Positions 8,738 through 17,591 of a stretch of DNA of 64,000 nt are shown piece after piece. Under the pieces are notes generated by a model. The model saw only the letters and a program-made list of their open reading frames with translations. It did no database searches and was not told where the DNA came from. The first letter of the stretch is position 1. Every line of letters starts with the position of its first letter. The DNA is taken from positions 62,001 to 126,000 of the forward strand of contig NZ_WQCG01000006.1 of the NCBI RefSeq assembly GCF_013032505.1, in the 5' to 3' direction. The stretch comes from Ruegeria atlantica. Its GTDB lineage: Bacteria; Pseudomonadota; Alphaproteobacteria; Rhodobacterales; Rhodobacteraceae. The translations under genes and the position numbers were made by a program.

Positions 8738-8774
8738 AACCCGCCCTCACCACAAACGCGGAGGCAAGGTAATC

Positions 8775-9524
8775 ATGACCCAGCTCCCCACATCCACTGA
8801 TCGCAAGATGGGTCTGGTCATCGACCTGGACACTTGCGTTGGCTGTCACGCCTGCGTCATCTCATGCAAAGGTTGGAACACCGAAAACTACGGCGCGCCA
8901 CTCTCGGATCAGGACGCGTACGGGGCCAACCCGTCGGGCACCTTCCTGAACCGCGTGCACTCTTACGAGGTGCAGCCGGCCGAAGGTCACGCCCAGCTGA
9001 TCCACTTCCCCAAATCCTGCCTGCATTGCGAGGACGCACCATGCGTCACCGTCTGCCCTACAGGCGCTAGCTACAAGCGGGTCGAGGATGGCATCGTTCT
9101 GGTCAATGAGAGCGACTGCATCGGCTGTGGCCTCTGCGCGTGGTCCTGCCCCTATGGCGCGCGGGAACTGGATCAGGCCGAAGGGGTGATGAAGAAATGC
9201 ACCCTTTGTGTAGACCGTATCTACAACGAGAACCTTCCCGAAGTAGACCGTGTTCCGTCCTGTGTTCGCACCTGCCCCGCCGGGGCACGTCACTTTGGCG
9301 ACCTGGGAGACCCGGACAGCGATGTCAGCAAGCTGGTCGCAGAACGCGGGGGCATGGACCTGATGCCTGAAATGGGCACCAAACCCGTCAACAAATACCT
9401 GCCACCACGGCCCAAGGATAAGGTCGAAGACCAAATCGACATCCTGGCTCCGCTGCTGGCACCGGTCGCTGAAGAACCCAAAGGGTTCCTTAGCTGGCTG
9501 GACAAGACCTTGGAGAAGCTCTGA
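8775..9524 (+). CDS. soeB: SoeB, iron-sulfur electron-transfer subunit of sulfite dehydrogenase
   Basis: This 249-residue DmsB/PsrB/NrfC-type ferredoxin subunit carries four cysteine clusters suited to four [4Fe-4S] centres: DLDTCVGCHACVISCK, CLHCEDAPCVTVCP, DCIGCGLCAWSCP with KKCTLC, and PSCVRTCPAGAR. It carries electrons from SoeA to the membrane subunit SoeC. It has no signal peptide, which agrees with a cytoplasmic complex. The ATG is preceded by AAGG. The 91-base gap from soeA contains the intergenic repeat. The soeC start overlaps the stop codon by one base, so B and C are translationally coupled. Confidence 0.9.
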   Translation: MTQLPTSTDRKMGLVIDLDTCVGCHACVISCKGWNTENYGAPLSDQDAYGANPSGTFLNRVHSYEVQPAEGHAQLIHFPKSCLHCEDAPCVTVCPTGASYKRVEDGIVLVNESDCIGCGLCAWSCPYGARELDQAEGVMKKCTLCVDRIYNENLPEVDRVPSCVRTCPAGARHFGDLGDPDSDVSKLVAERGGMDLMPEMGTKPVNKYLPPRPKDKVEDQIDILAPLLAPVAEEPKGFLSWLDKTLEKL

Positions 9525-10396
9525 TGCATCCAGCACCCTCTGTTATTATCTTCACCACCCTGTCGGGTCTTGGCTTTGGCCTGCTGTTCTTTCTGGGTCT
9601 TGGGCTGCCGGATGTGTCCGGATGGGTGGCATTTGTCTTTTTTGCCATCGCATACGCCCTGGCCGTAGGTGGTCTGATGGCTTCCACCTTCCACCTCGGA
9701 CACCCAGAACGGGCCTGGAAGGCGTTCACGCAATGGAAAACAAGCTGGCTCAGCCGTGAAGGCTGGTGTGCCGTCATCGCCCTGATTGTCATGGGGCTTT
9801 ATGCGATTGGCGTTATCTTTCTGGGCCAACGCTGGAGCCTTCTTGGCTGGATCGGCGCCCTGTTTTCTCTGGCAACCGTGTTCACAACGTCGATGATCTA
9901 CACGCAGCTCAAAACTATTCCCCGCTGGAACATGAACCTGACTCCGGCCATGTTCCTCAGCTTCAGCCTTGCGGGCGGTGCCCTCCTGGCCGGACAAGTC
10001 CGAATAGCGCTGCCGCTGCTGCTGATCGCGGCGTTGGTGCAGATCCTGTATTGGAAAAAGGGCGATAAAGCGCTGGAGGAGTCCGGCACCAATCTGGGCA
10101 CAGCCACCGGACTGGGCGACAGAGGTGCAGTACGTGCGTTTGAACCTCCTCATACTGGCACCAACTATCTGCTACGCGAATTCGTTCACGTCGTTGGCCG
10201 CAAGCATGCCGAAAAGCTGCGCATCATCTCGTTTGTGTTGGCGTTTGTCCTGCCGGTTGTCCTGCTGCTGCTACCATTCGGCCACTTCATTGCGCTGTTG
10301 GCCGTGGTATCGCACCTTGCAGGCGTTGCCACATCGCGCTGGCTGTTCTTCGCACAAGCCGAACACGTGGTCGGACTGTATTACGGAAAACGATAG
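9524..10396 (+). CDS. soeC: SoeC, membrane anchor subunit of sulfite dehydrogenase (DmsC family)
   Basis: This 290-residue polytopic membrane protein of the DmsC family shows about eight hydrophobic segments spread over the whole length. It would anchor SoeAB to the cytoplasmic face of the inner membrane and pass electrons to the quinone pool. The start ATG shares one base with the soeB stop (TGATG). The family is weakly conserved in sequence, so the call leans on topology and on the soeAB context. It is the last gene of the sulfonate cluster and is followed by an intergenic repeat and a strong terminator facing dapA. Confidence 0.87.
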   Translation: MHPAPSVIIFTTLSGLGFGLLFFLGLGLPDVSGWVAFVFFAIAYALAVGGLMASTFHLGHPERAWKAFTQWKTSWLSREGWCAVIALIVMGLYAIGVIFLGQRWSLLGWIGALFSLATVFTTSMIYTQLKTIPRWNMNLTPAMFLSFSLAGGALLAGQVRIALPLLLIAALVQILYWKKGDKALEESGTNLGTATGLGDRGAVRAFEPPHTGTNYLLREFVHVVGRKHAEKLRIISFVLAFVLPVVLLLLPFGHFIALLAVVSHLAGVATSRWLFFAQAEHVVGLYYGKR

Positions 10397-10459
10397 GGGG
10401 CTCTGCCCCTGTCGCGGCAAGCTGCGACTCCCCCTGGGATGTTTTGGGCCAGAGGAAGT
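10396..10459. repeat. Rhodobacteraceae-type intergenic repeat, copy 2
   Basis: It starts at the last base of the soeC stop codon with GGGGGCTCTGCCCC and ends with GGGATGTTTTGGGCCAGAGG. It is the reverse orientation of the 8695-8737 element, with a GC-rich insertion in the middle that forms a CGCGGCAAGCTGCG hairpin. Confidence 0.5.
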
Positions 10460-10472
10460 CTGGATCAGGCAC

Positions 10473-10510
10473 AAAAAAAGGCGGCTCTCGAGGTTCGAGG
10501 CCGCCTTTTG
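10473..10510. terminator. Bidirectional rho-independent terminator between soeC and dapA
   Basis: GGCGGC (10480-10485) pairs with GCCGCC (10500-10505), extended by CTCGA/TCGAG with a one-base bulge. Seven A precede the stem and four T follow it, so it can work for both convergent genes. Confidence 0.85.
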
Positions 10511-10526
10511 TTATTTTGAATTCGTC

Positions 10527-11399
10527 TTAGATCAGGCCTGCATGTTCCATCGCCGCGTCGATCGCGGATTTGGTACTGCTTTCCAGCCCGGATAAGGGCG
10601 AGCGGACCTCTTCGCTGCAACGGCCCAATTTGCTGAGCGCGTATTTTGCACCCACGAGGCCGGGCTCGATAAAGATCGCTTCGTGCAGCGGCATCAGGCG
10701 GTCCTGATACTCCAACGCTTTGGCGTAGTCGCCGTTCAGCGTGGCCTGCTGGAATTCAGCACACAGTCTGGGCGCGACATTGGCCGTGACTGAGATGCAG
10801 CCAACACCACCGTGGGCGTTGAACCCTAGCGCAGTCGCGTCCTCGCCAGACAACTGACAGAAGTCCGGGCCGCAGGAGGCACGCTGCTGGCTGACACGTG
10901 CCAGATCGCCGGTCGCGTCCTTTACACCAACAATACGCGGCAATTTCGCCAGTTCGCCCATGGTTTCGGGCGTCATGTCGATGATCGATCGACCGGGAAT
11001 ATTGTAGATGATGATCGGAATATCCGCGCAATCATGCAGCGCGCGGAAATGCATCAGCAGGCCCTTTTGCGTGGGCTTGTTATAATAAGGCGTCACGACC
11101 AGAGCAGCGTCGGCACCTACCTTCTGCGCGAATCGCACGAACCGAATGGCCTCAACGGTGTTGTTTGACCCTGCACCTGCAATAACGGGAACGCGACCAG
11201 CCGTGGTTTTGACAACCTCTTCGACAACGGTCTCGTGCTCTTCGTGGCTCAGCGTTGGGCTTTCTCCGGTGGTGCCGACGGGAACCAACCCGGTGGAACC
11301 TTCCTGAATCTGCCATTCCACCAAGTGTTTGAGCGTCTTCAGGTCCAACTCGCCGTTTTCGAACGGGGTGACGAGGGCTGGCATAGAGCCTTTGAACAT
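10527..11399 (-). CDS. dapA: 4-hydroxy-tetrahydrodipicolinate synthase
   Basis: DapA condenses pyruvate with aspartate semialdehyde, the first committed step of lysine and meso-diaminopimelate synthesis, in the cytoplasm. The 290-residue protein has the (beta/alpha)8 aldolase features: [10 protein letters not shown] near residue 41, VVTPYYNKP near 101, Tyr132 in IIYNIPGR and the Schiff-base Lys160 in VGVKDATG. These correspond to Tyr133 and Lys161 of E. coli. The ATG follows AAGGAG at ideal spacing. It stands alone, diverging from the transglycosylase gene and converging on soeC across a terminator. Confidence 0.95.
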   Translation of the reverse strand: MFKGSMPALVTPFENGELDLKTLKHLVEWQIQEGSTGLVPVGTTGESPTLSHEEHETVVEEVVKTTAGRVPVIAGAGSNNTVEAIRFVRFAQKVGADAALVVTPYYNKPTQKGLLMHFRALHDCADIPIIIYNIPGRSIIDMTPETMGELAKLPRIVGVKDATGDLARVSQQRASCGPDFCQLSGEDATALGFNAHGGVGCISVTANVAPRLCAEFQQATLNGDYAKALEYQDRLMPLHEAIFIEPGLVGAKYALSKLGRCSEEVRSPLSGLESSTKSAIDAAMEHAGLI

Positions 11400-11532
11400 G
11401 ACACGCTCCTTAGGTGCAGTTTGTATTTTTTACGCCTCGGTTTGCCAGAATTCTGACGTTCTTGAGTTGAACCCGGCGACGCAAGCTTTATCCTGAATGG
11501 CTGTATCCTTGGTTGGTTGGGGAATGCAAGGG

Positions 11533-13497
11533 ATGACACGCTTTCTGGCGTTTTTGACGGTCGTGATTCTGATTTCGGGCACACATGTTCGGGCCGATGC
11601 CGCGGGTGATCTGCGGGCCGGTATGAATGAAATGCGCAAGGGGGATTGGAACGAAGCCCTGCGTGTGTCAGGTGCGCGCGGTTCGGTTTCCAGGGACATC
11701 ATAGTCTGGCACTGGCTACGCCAAGGGTTTGGCAGCTCGGGCGATGTTTTGGTGTTTTTGGATCGTCGTCCAGATTGGCCCGGTTTGGCCTGGCTAAGGC
11801 GCAAAAGTGAGCCCGCCTTCACCGGCGCAGATCCGGACCGTGTCCTTTCGTTCTATGCCGAACAACCACCGCAATCCGCAGAAGGTGCTTTAAACTATGC
11901 GGTTGCATTGAAGGCAAAAGGGCGGCCGGGCGACGCCGAGGCCGATATCGTCACCGCGTGGCGGACGATGCCGATGGGCGCGGGTCTGCAAAAGGACTAT
12001 CTCGAAAACTTTGGCAAATTGCTGAAACCCCATCACGCTGCGCGTCTGGATCGGATGCTGTGGGACAATCACCTTGTCAGCGCCGGTCAGATGCTTCCTT
12101 TGGTCAGCACCGATCAACGAAAACTGGCAGAGGCGCGGATCAGCCTTCAGAAACGGCAACCCGGCGTAGACACCAAAGTGGCGGCAGTCCCGAAATCGCT
12201 GCTCGACTCTCCGGGGCTGGCCTTCGACAGGTTCGTCTGGCGCGATAAGAAAGAACTGGACGACAGCGCGATTGATCTCATGCTGGCACGCTCAACCGGT
12301 CCTGATGCGTTGGGTGAACCTGACAAATGGGCAGAAGGCCGTCGCCGGTTAGCCCGGCTTGAGATGCGGAATGGGGACCAGAACCGCGCCTACCAGATTG
12401 CCGCCAATCATCATATGACGCCTGAAATGGGTTATGGATATGCGGATTTGGAGTGGCTATCCGGGTTTCTGGCCCTGCGAAAGCTGAACGACCCGGCCAC
12501 AGCGGTCCGGCATTTCCAAAATTTCTCGGAAGCGGTGAAATCGCCGATCTCGAAGGGGCGCGGCGGGTATTGGCTGGGTCGCGCCTATGCGGCGCAAGGG
12601 GATGCCGAAAAGGCCTATGAAGCCTATGCGATGGGTGCGGATTACCAGACCTCGTTCTACGGACTACTGGCGGCAGAGCAAATCGGGCGTCCTTTCGATA
12701 GTGAACTGTCTAACCCCCGTCGCGCGCCACACTGGAAACAGGCTGAGTTTTCTGATTCCAGCGTATTGGAAGCAGGGCTTTTGTTGTTAAAGGCAGATGA
12801 AGACAACCTGGCCGAGCGTTTCCTGACCCATTTGGTTGAAGGGCTGGACCCGGTTCAGGCAAATCAGTTGGGTGATCTGGTAATCGAGTTGAAGCAGCCT
12901 CATCTTGCCGTGATGATCGCCAAACGTGCGGCAACGGTCGGCTTGGTTCTACCGGCCGCATATTACCCTGTACACCCGGTCGCCGACATGGGGTTGCCCA
13001 TGGCCAAGGAAATGACGCTTGCCATTGCCCGGCGGGAGAGCGAGTTCGATCCGGTTGTGATCAGCGGTGCCGGCGCGCGCGGGCTGATGCAGGTTATGCC
13101 TGCTACTGCCAAGCTGGTGGCAAAAGAACTGGGAATCCTCAGTGGTCATAAGACGATCAAGTTGACCTCGGATTGGCAATACAACGCGAAGCTGGGTGCG
13201 AACTACCTGTCCAGTCTGGCTGCAGATTTTAACGGAAACATCGTGATGATGGCCGCAGGATATAACGCGGGTCCACGTCGGCCGATTTCGTGGATGGATC
13301 GCTATGGCGATCCGCGCGCAGGCGAAATCGATGTCGTCGACTGGATTGAGACGATCCCGTTCAGCGAGACCCGCAACTACGTTATGCGGGTGGCAGAAAG
13401 CCTGCCCGTCTATCGCGCCCGGCTTGGCCAACCTGCCCTGCCAATTCCGTTTTCGCAGGAACTGGTCGGATCAACTCTGGCGTCTTTCGCGCCATAG
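11533..13497 (+). CDS. Soluble lytic murein transglycosylase (Slt70-like)
   Basis: This periplasmic enzyme cleaves peptidoglycan to 1,6-anhydromuropeptides. The start at 11533 gives a 654-residue protein with an N-terminal signal peptide (MTRFLAFLTVVILISGTHVRA). A long alpha-helical superhelical region follows, and the C-terminal SLT domain begins near residue 480. The catalytic glutamate is E502 in AIARRESEF, followed by GARGLMQVMPATA and AAGYNAGP. In-frame ATGs at 11497 and 11524 are alternatives but would push the signal peptide inward. The 3' end overlaps the end of the convergent EamA gene by 27 bases. Confidence 0.92.
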   Translation: MTRFLAFLTVVILISGTHVRADAAGDLRAGMNEMRKGDWNEALRVSGARGSVSRDIIVWHWLRQGFGSSGDVLVFLDRRPDWPGLAWLRRKSEPAFTGADPDRVLSFYAEQPPQSAEGALNYAVALKAKGRPGDAEADIVTAWRTMPMGAGLQKDYLENFGKLLKPHHAARLDRMLWDNHLVSAGQMLPLVSTDQRKLAEARISLQKRQPGVDTKVAAVPKSLLDSPGLAFDRFVWRDKKELDDSAIDLMLARSTGPDALGEPDKWAEGRRRLARLEMRNGDQNRAYQIAANHHMTPEMGYGYADLEWLSGFLALRKLNDPATAVRHFQNFSEAVKSPISKGRGGYWLGRAYAAQGDAEKAYEAYAMGADYQTSFYGLLAAEQIGRPFDSELSNPRRAPHWKQAEFSDSSVLEAGLLLLKADEDNLAERFLTHLVEGLDPVQANQLGDLVIELKQPHLAVMIAKRAATVGLVLPAAYYPVHPVADMGLPMAKEMTLAIARRESEFDPVVISGAGARGLMQVMPATAKLVAKELGILSGHKTIKLTSDWQYNAKLGANYLSSLAADFNGNIVMMAAGYNAGPRRPISWMDRYGDPRAGEIDVVDWIETIPFSETRNYVMRVAESLPVYRARLGQPALPIPFSQELVGSTLASFAP

Positions 13498-14340
13498 GGT
13501 GAACAACCCGGCGGCGACAACCAGCGCTGCGCCTATGACCACTTCGGGGCGCAGCGTTTCGCCAAAGATCGAGATCCCCAGAATCGCGCTCCAGACGAGA
13601 TGGAAATATGCGAAGGGTTGCACTGCGCTAGCCTCTGCCATTTCATAGCACTTGATTAGCAACCAGTGCCCCAGAACGCCGCTCACGCATAACAACGCCA
13701 TCCAGACCCAATCCGTTTGGACCATAGGCTCCCAGAACCACATCCCGACCAGGGTCATGACAACGGCACCGCTGACACCTGTCCAGAAAAAGCTGGTGGC
13801 TGAACTGTCACGGCGCGAAACATACCGGGTCAGCAGACCATAGATCGCAAACATCAGGGCAGAAATCAGTGGAACAACAGCCCAAGGATTAAACACCCCC
13901 ACACCGGGCTGCAGAATGATAAGAACGCCGATGCACCCAACGCCGATCGCGGCCCAGCGCCTCCAGCCAACCTGTTCGCCCAGAACCGGCCCACTGAGTG
14001 CGGCGACCAGCAACGGATAGCAGATAAACACTGCCATCGCATCGATCAGACCCAGAACCGTGAAGCTGAACACCGCAACGCAAATTTCGGCCGCCAGCAG
14101 CACGCCTCGAAATACCTGCAGCTTTAGCTGACTTGTTTGCGTGGTGGCCTTCAATCCGCCGGGCGCGCGTGCGGCCAAAGCGATGACAAAGGCGGCAAAG
14201 AACCAATACCGGATCATCACGACCATGTAGGTGTTGTAGGTTCCTGCCAGATGGCGCGAGATACCGTCCTGCAGTGCAAAGACGATGGTCGCCCCGATCA
14301 TCAACGCAATCCCGGCGCGCGTATTGTTCTGCTGCGTCAC
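13471..14340 (-). CDS. DMT-superfamily (EamA) transporter
   Basis: This 289-residue inner-membrane protein has two EamA repeats of about five helices each. It resembles the S-adenosylmethionine/permease-type EamA exporters common in Rhodobacteraceae; the substrate is unknown. The chosen start is GTG at 14340, which overlaps the stop of mnmD in a GTGA arrangement. The long upstream extension of the open frame lies wholly inside mnmD and is hydrophilic, so it is discarded. It is translationally coupled to mnmD, although no functional link is obvious. It converges with the transglycosylase gene. Confidence 0.85.
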   Translation of the reverse strand: MTQQNNTRAGIALMIGATIVFALQDGISRHLAGTYNTYMVVMIRYWFFAAFVIALAARAPGGLKATTQTSQLKLQVFRGVLLAAEICVAVFSFTVLGLIDAMAVFICYPLLVAALSGPVLGEQVGWRRWAAIGVGCIGVLIILQPGVGVFNPWAVVPLISALMFAIYGLLTRYVSRRDSSATSFFWTGVSGAVVMTLVGMWFWEPMVQTDWVWMALLCVSGVLGHWLLIKCYEMAEASAVQPFAYFHLVWSAILGISIFGETLRPEVVIGAALVVAAGLFTLWRERRQS

Positions 14341-15002
14341 GATTTGATCGCCCGTGTCATGTGGCGCTTGCGGCCATAACCTTGCGAGCGGGTGACGGTG
14401 AACCCAGCATCCACAAGCCCCCGCCGCACGAATCCGGCGGCGGTGTATGTCGCCGCCGTACCACCAGCGACCGTGTGGTCGGCTACCTGTTGCATTAGAT
14501 CTGCATTCCATAGTTCCGGATTCTTGGCCGGAGAGAACCCATCTAAAAACCACGCATCAGCAGCACCGTCCCATGCTTGCAGGGTTTGGCGCGCATCGCC
14601 TTCAACAACCTCAAGCCGCAAGGTACCCAGATCGCACGTGCCACCCTGCCAATGCGCTAGAAAACGTTCCGACCACGGCGCAACAGAAGGGAATGCAGTA
14701 TGAGCGCGGGACATGTCGGCGGGCTCCATCGGGTAGGCTTCGAAACTGGTAAAAGTCAGAGGCGTCGTTTGGCCTGATCGTTCCCATTCGGACCAGACGG
14801 TCAGCATGTTCAGCCCGGTCCCAAAGCCAAGTTCGGCGATGTGAAATCCCGACGCGAAGCGCGCGGGCAGGTCATTGCCAGCCAGAAACACGTGACGCGT
14901 CTCTTCCAGCCCGTTCTGCAACGAATAATACGGGTCGTCGAAACGATCCGAGACGGGGATCTGATCCTCAGTCCATGTCAGTTCGGCGCGCTGGTCTGCC
15001 AT
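14337..15002 (-). CDS. mnmD: tRNA 5-methylaminomethyl-2-thiouridine methyltransferase, stand-alone (MnmD)
   Basis: This 221-residue SAM-dependent methyltransferase corresponds to the MnmC(m) half of E. coli MnmC. It methylates aminomethyl uridine at the wobble position of certain tRNAs in the last step of mnm5s2U synthesis. The SAM motif is AELGFGTGLN, and the family signature WFLDGFSPAKNPELW lies near residue 150. Unlike E. coli, the oxidoreductase half is not fused; a candidate lies immediately upstream, divergent, at 15058. The 4-base overlap with the EamA gene suggests a shared transcript. Confidence 0.88.
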   Translation of the reverse strand: MADQRAELTWTEDQIPVSDRFDDPYYSLQNGLEETRHVFLAGNDLPARFASGFHIAELGFGTGLNMLTVWSEWERSGQTTPLTFTSFEAYPMEPADMSRAHTAFPSVAPWSERFLAHWQGGTCDLGTLRLEVVEGDARQTLQAWDGAADAWFLDGFSPAKNPELWNADLMQQVADHTVAGGTAATYTAAGFVRRGLVDAGFTVTRSQGYGRKRHMTRAIKS

Positions 15003-15057
15003 CGGGGAATCCTGTAGCTAAGCGGCGCGACACTGAACAAGGTAAAGGGGAATGGCA

Positions 15058-16092
15058 ATGGTCGATGTGACGGTGCGCGGTGCAGGAATTTTCGGCCTGT
15101 CTATCGCCTGGACCTGCGCGCGGCGTGGCGCAAAGGTGCAGATCGTCGACCCTTTTGGTCCCGGAGCCGGATCCAGCGGCGGTCTGGTTGGCGCTCTGGC
15201 ACCGCATGTGCCTGAAAACTGGAATGCCAAGAAGGCGTTTCAGTTCGACAGCCTGATCATGGCCGAACCATTCTGGAAACAGGTCGAGGCCACAGGCGGC
15301 GTCTCACCCGGATATGCGCGGTTGGGACGGTTGCAACCTATCATCGACACCCGAACGCTGGAACTTGCCCATGCGCGCGCCATCACAGCAGCGGAACTGT
15401 GGCAAGCCCGCGCCGAATGGAACGTTGTTGAAACAGCCGCAATCGGTTCATGGTGCCCACCCAGCCCTACGGGCTTTGTCATCCATGATACCCTCAGCGC
15501 ACGCATGCATCCCCGCCGGGCCTGTGCTGCATTGGTTGCCGCACTGGCGGTGATGGGGGTCGAGGTCGTGGCAGACGCACCGGACCGCGGGCAGGTTGTC
15601 CATGCCACCGGCCTTGCCGGCCTGCAGGAACTGACCGAAGCTTATGGCAAAACCGTTGGCAACGGCGTCAAGGGGCAAGCCGCATTGCTGCGGTTTGATG
15701 CAGGAGAGGTTCCGCAGCTATTTGCGGACGCGATCCACTTCGTGCCGCATGCGGATGGGACATTGGCGATCGGTTCTACGTCCGAGCGTGAATATAACGA
15801 CCCGACCAGCACAGATGCAGCCCTGGACGACGTTTTGGACCGGGCGATGCGAGCTGTTCCTGTCCTGCATGGCGCCGAAGTCATAGAACGTTGGGCGGGC
15901 GTTCGGCCCCGCGGCAAAAGCCGCGCTCCGATGCTGGGCGCGCACCCTCTTCACAAAGGGCATTTCATCGCCAATGGTGGCTTCAAAATCGGTTTTGGCA
16001 TGGCACCGAAAGTGGCCGAGGTCATGGCGAGTCTTATTCTTGAAGATCAGGATACAATCCCGAGCGATTTTCGGCCCGAGGCCTCACTCTGA
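15058..16092 (+). CDS. FAD-dependent oxidoreductase, MnmC(o)-like
   Basis: This 344-residue DAO-family protein has the N-terminal FAD dinucleotide motif GAGIFGLSIAW and the C-terminal GGFKIGFGMAPK segment typical of D-amino-acid oxidase-like folds. It resembles the oxidoreductase half of MnmC, which removes the carboxymethyl group from cmnm5U, and it diverges from mnmD across a gap of only 55 bases. The ATG at 15058 is preferred over 15052 because AAGGGG sits 7 bases before it. The tRNA role is inferred from the neighbour; a small-amine oxidase is the alternative. The 3' end overlaps the next gene by 9 bases. Confidence 0.75.
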   Translation: MVDVTVRGAGIFGLSIAWTCARRGAKVQIVDPFGPGAGSSGGLVGALAPHVPENWNAKKAFQFDSLIMAEPFWKQVEATGGVSPGYARLGRLQPIIDTRTLELAHARAITAAELWQARAEWNVVETAAIGSWCPPSPTGFVIHDTLSARMHPRRACAALVAALAVMGVEVVADAPDRGQVVHATGLAGLQELTEAYGKTVGNGVKGQAALLRFDAGEVPQLFADAIHFVPHADGTLAIGSTSEREYNDPTSTDAALDDVLDRAMRAVPVLHGAEVIERWAGVRPRGKSRAPMLGAHPLHKGHFIANGGFKIGFGMAPKVAEVMASLILEDQDTIPSDFRPEASL

Positions 16093-16884
16093 TCGCGGAA
16101 CAGCTTCGGCGGACATGCATTGCCGCCCATCTGGCCCGCGCACCCACATCGCATGGCCGTTCCGGCACAGTATTGCCGTCTCAAAATGCATCACCGGCGA
16201 CGAAGCGCGAAACGAAAACTCGGCCAAAGAACCCATTAGTTCTTCGGCAAATAGCATCAAGAGTTGTGCCAGTAATGGGCCGTGAACAACTAAACCGTCA
16301 TACCCCTCGACATCACGTGCGTAATCCAGATCATAGTGGATACGATGCCCATTGAAGGTCAGCGCTGAGTATCGAAAAAGCAATGTACTGTTGAATTTAA
16401 TCTCGCGACGGTCGGTTTCATCGGTGCGTGCCACAGGCGGTTTGGCTTGGATATCCGTGTCCGATGGGTCCTGCCGATAAACCAGATCCTGCCATTCGCT
16501 CAGACACAATTGACCGTCCTGAGAAATGTCGTGCCGCAAGGTGACAAACCCCAACGGACCGGTCCGGCCAACTTTTGTCGTCGCGCTTTGGCACACAGAC
16601 TGGCGCGTGGCTTTTGCGCCCGCGACCAACGGCATGTGAAATTGCAGACGGCCGCCAGCCCACATTCTGCGCGGCAGGCCCATATCTGGGATCAGACTGT
16701 CACCAACCTTTGGGTGCCCGTCTCGTCCTAAGGCAGCAGGCGGTTGCGGCGACCAGAAATACAGTTGGTGAAAGAATGGCGGCAGGTGATCGCCCGCTTC
16801 GAATTTCTTATGGGAGCCAAGCGCTACCAATAGCGCAGAGGCTCGGGCCGGGTCCATCACATCGGTCTGTATTTCGTCAGTCAT
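16084..16884 (-). CDS. MaoC/HTD2-type hydroxyacyl-thioester dehydratase (itaconyl/mesaconyl-CoA hydratase-like)
   Basis: This 266-residue double hot-dog protein is related to the FAS1-like dehydratase (HTD2) group, which includes mesaconyl-C4-CoA and itaconyl-CoA hydratases. The N-terminal half contains LPPFFHQLYFWSP and LPRRMWAGGRLQFH. The C-terminal half has the hydratase 2 pattern around NGHRIHYDLDYARDVEGYDGLVVHGPL, with the catalytic Asp and His. Such enzymes hydrate or dehydrate an acyl-CoA in the cytoplasm. No other acyl-CoA gene is adjacent, so the exact substrate is open. The ribosome site upstream of the ATG is weak. Confidence 0.72.
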   Translation of the reverse strand: MTDEIQTDVMDPARASALLVALGSHKKFEAGDHLPPFFHQLYFWSPQPPAALGRDGHPKVGDSLIPDMGLPRRMWAGGRLQFHMPLVAGAKATRQSVCQSATTKVGRTGPLGFVTLRHDISQDGQLCLSEWQDLVYRQDPSDTDIQAKPPVARTDETDRREIKFNSTLLFRYSALTFNGHRIHYDLDYARDVEGYDGLVVHGPLLAQLLMLFAEELMGSLAEFSFRASSPVMHFETAILCRNGHAMWVRGPDGRQCMSAEAVPRSE

Positions 16885-16933
16885 GGCGGCAGACTATGCA
16901 GACGGACCAGACCCGGCAAGCAGCCTCTCGATC

Positions 16934-17476
16934 TTAGAACCCAGCCTCAGCACGCAGTTTCTGCATGAGTGTCCGCAAAGAACTTTCGTAACGGTCGCTC
17001 AGCAATTTGCCGTGCTCGTCAAACTCGTTCGAACTGCTGGCGAGATGAATCTCTGGCCCCTGCAGGATGCGCGGTTGGAAGGGAACCATATAGCCGCGCA
17101 GAACCATCTGCGCCCGCTCGCCACCCGCACGCCCTGCGGCGGCGGACATCACGGCAACCGGCTTGTCGGCCCATGGGCGACCGTCGGTTCGACTGACCCA
17201 GTCCAAAGCGTTTTTCAGAACTCCCGACGGGCCTTTGTTGTATTCCGGGGTCGAAATGATCACTGCATCAGCCTGCGCGATCTGATCGGACAAGGTTTGC
17301 ACTGCGGCAGGAATGCCCTCGCCATCCTCAAGATCACCATCGTAAAGCGGCAGGTTCAGATCGGCTTCGATATGTGTCCCCGGCTCGAACAGCCGGGCCG
17401 CTTCGCGCAGCAATTTGCGGTTGGTCGCGCTTTGGCGCAATGAGCCGGACAGGCTCAGAAGGATCGGGTCAGACAT
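16934..17476 (-). CDS. NADPH-dependent FMN reductase family protein
   Basis: This 180-residue flavodoxin-like protein begins MSDPILLSLSGSLRQSATNR, the phosphate-binding loop of the NAD(P)H:FMN/quinone reductase family (YieF/ChrR type). The STPEYNKGPSGVLKNALDW segment is the second flavin-contact signature. The family reduces FMN, quinones or chromate in the cytoplasm; the physiological substrate here is unknown. The ATG at 17476 has GGAG 8 bases upstream and removes an artefactual 19-residue extension. It stands between the dehydratase and an OmpA-type gene with no clear operon partner. Confidence 0.85.
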   Translation of the reverse strand: MSDPILLSLSGSLRQSATNRKLLREAARLFEPGTHIEADLNLPLYDGDLEDGEGIPAAVQTLSDQIAQADAVIISTPEYNKGPSGVLKNALDWVSRTDGRPWADKPVAVMSAAAGRAGGERAQMVLRGYMVPFQPRILQGPEIHLASSSNEFDEHGKLLSDRYESSLRTLMQKLRAEAGF

Positions 17477-17560
17477 TGGGAAACTCCGGTTCAGGTGTTT
17501 CCCAATAGCTAGCGTAACTTTCGCGTGCACCAAAGACCGGATGACGCGCAGTCAATGTGC

Positions 17561-17587
17561 GAAAAATGGGCACCCGAAAGTGCCCAT
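17561..17587 (-). terminator. Rho-independent terminator of the ompA-type gene
   Basis: ATGGGCAC (17566-17573) pairs perfectly with GTGCCCAT (17580-17587) around a CCGAAA loop. Five A at 17561-17565 give the T run on the minus strand, four bases past the stop codon of the OmpA-type lipoprotein. Confidence 0.8.
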
Positions 17588-17591
17588 GTCG

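Noticed and set aside
14341-14553. N-terminal extension of the EamA transporter
   Set aside because: It lies within mnmD in another frame, is hydrophilic, and the GTG at 14340 gives the normal family start in a GTGA overlap.
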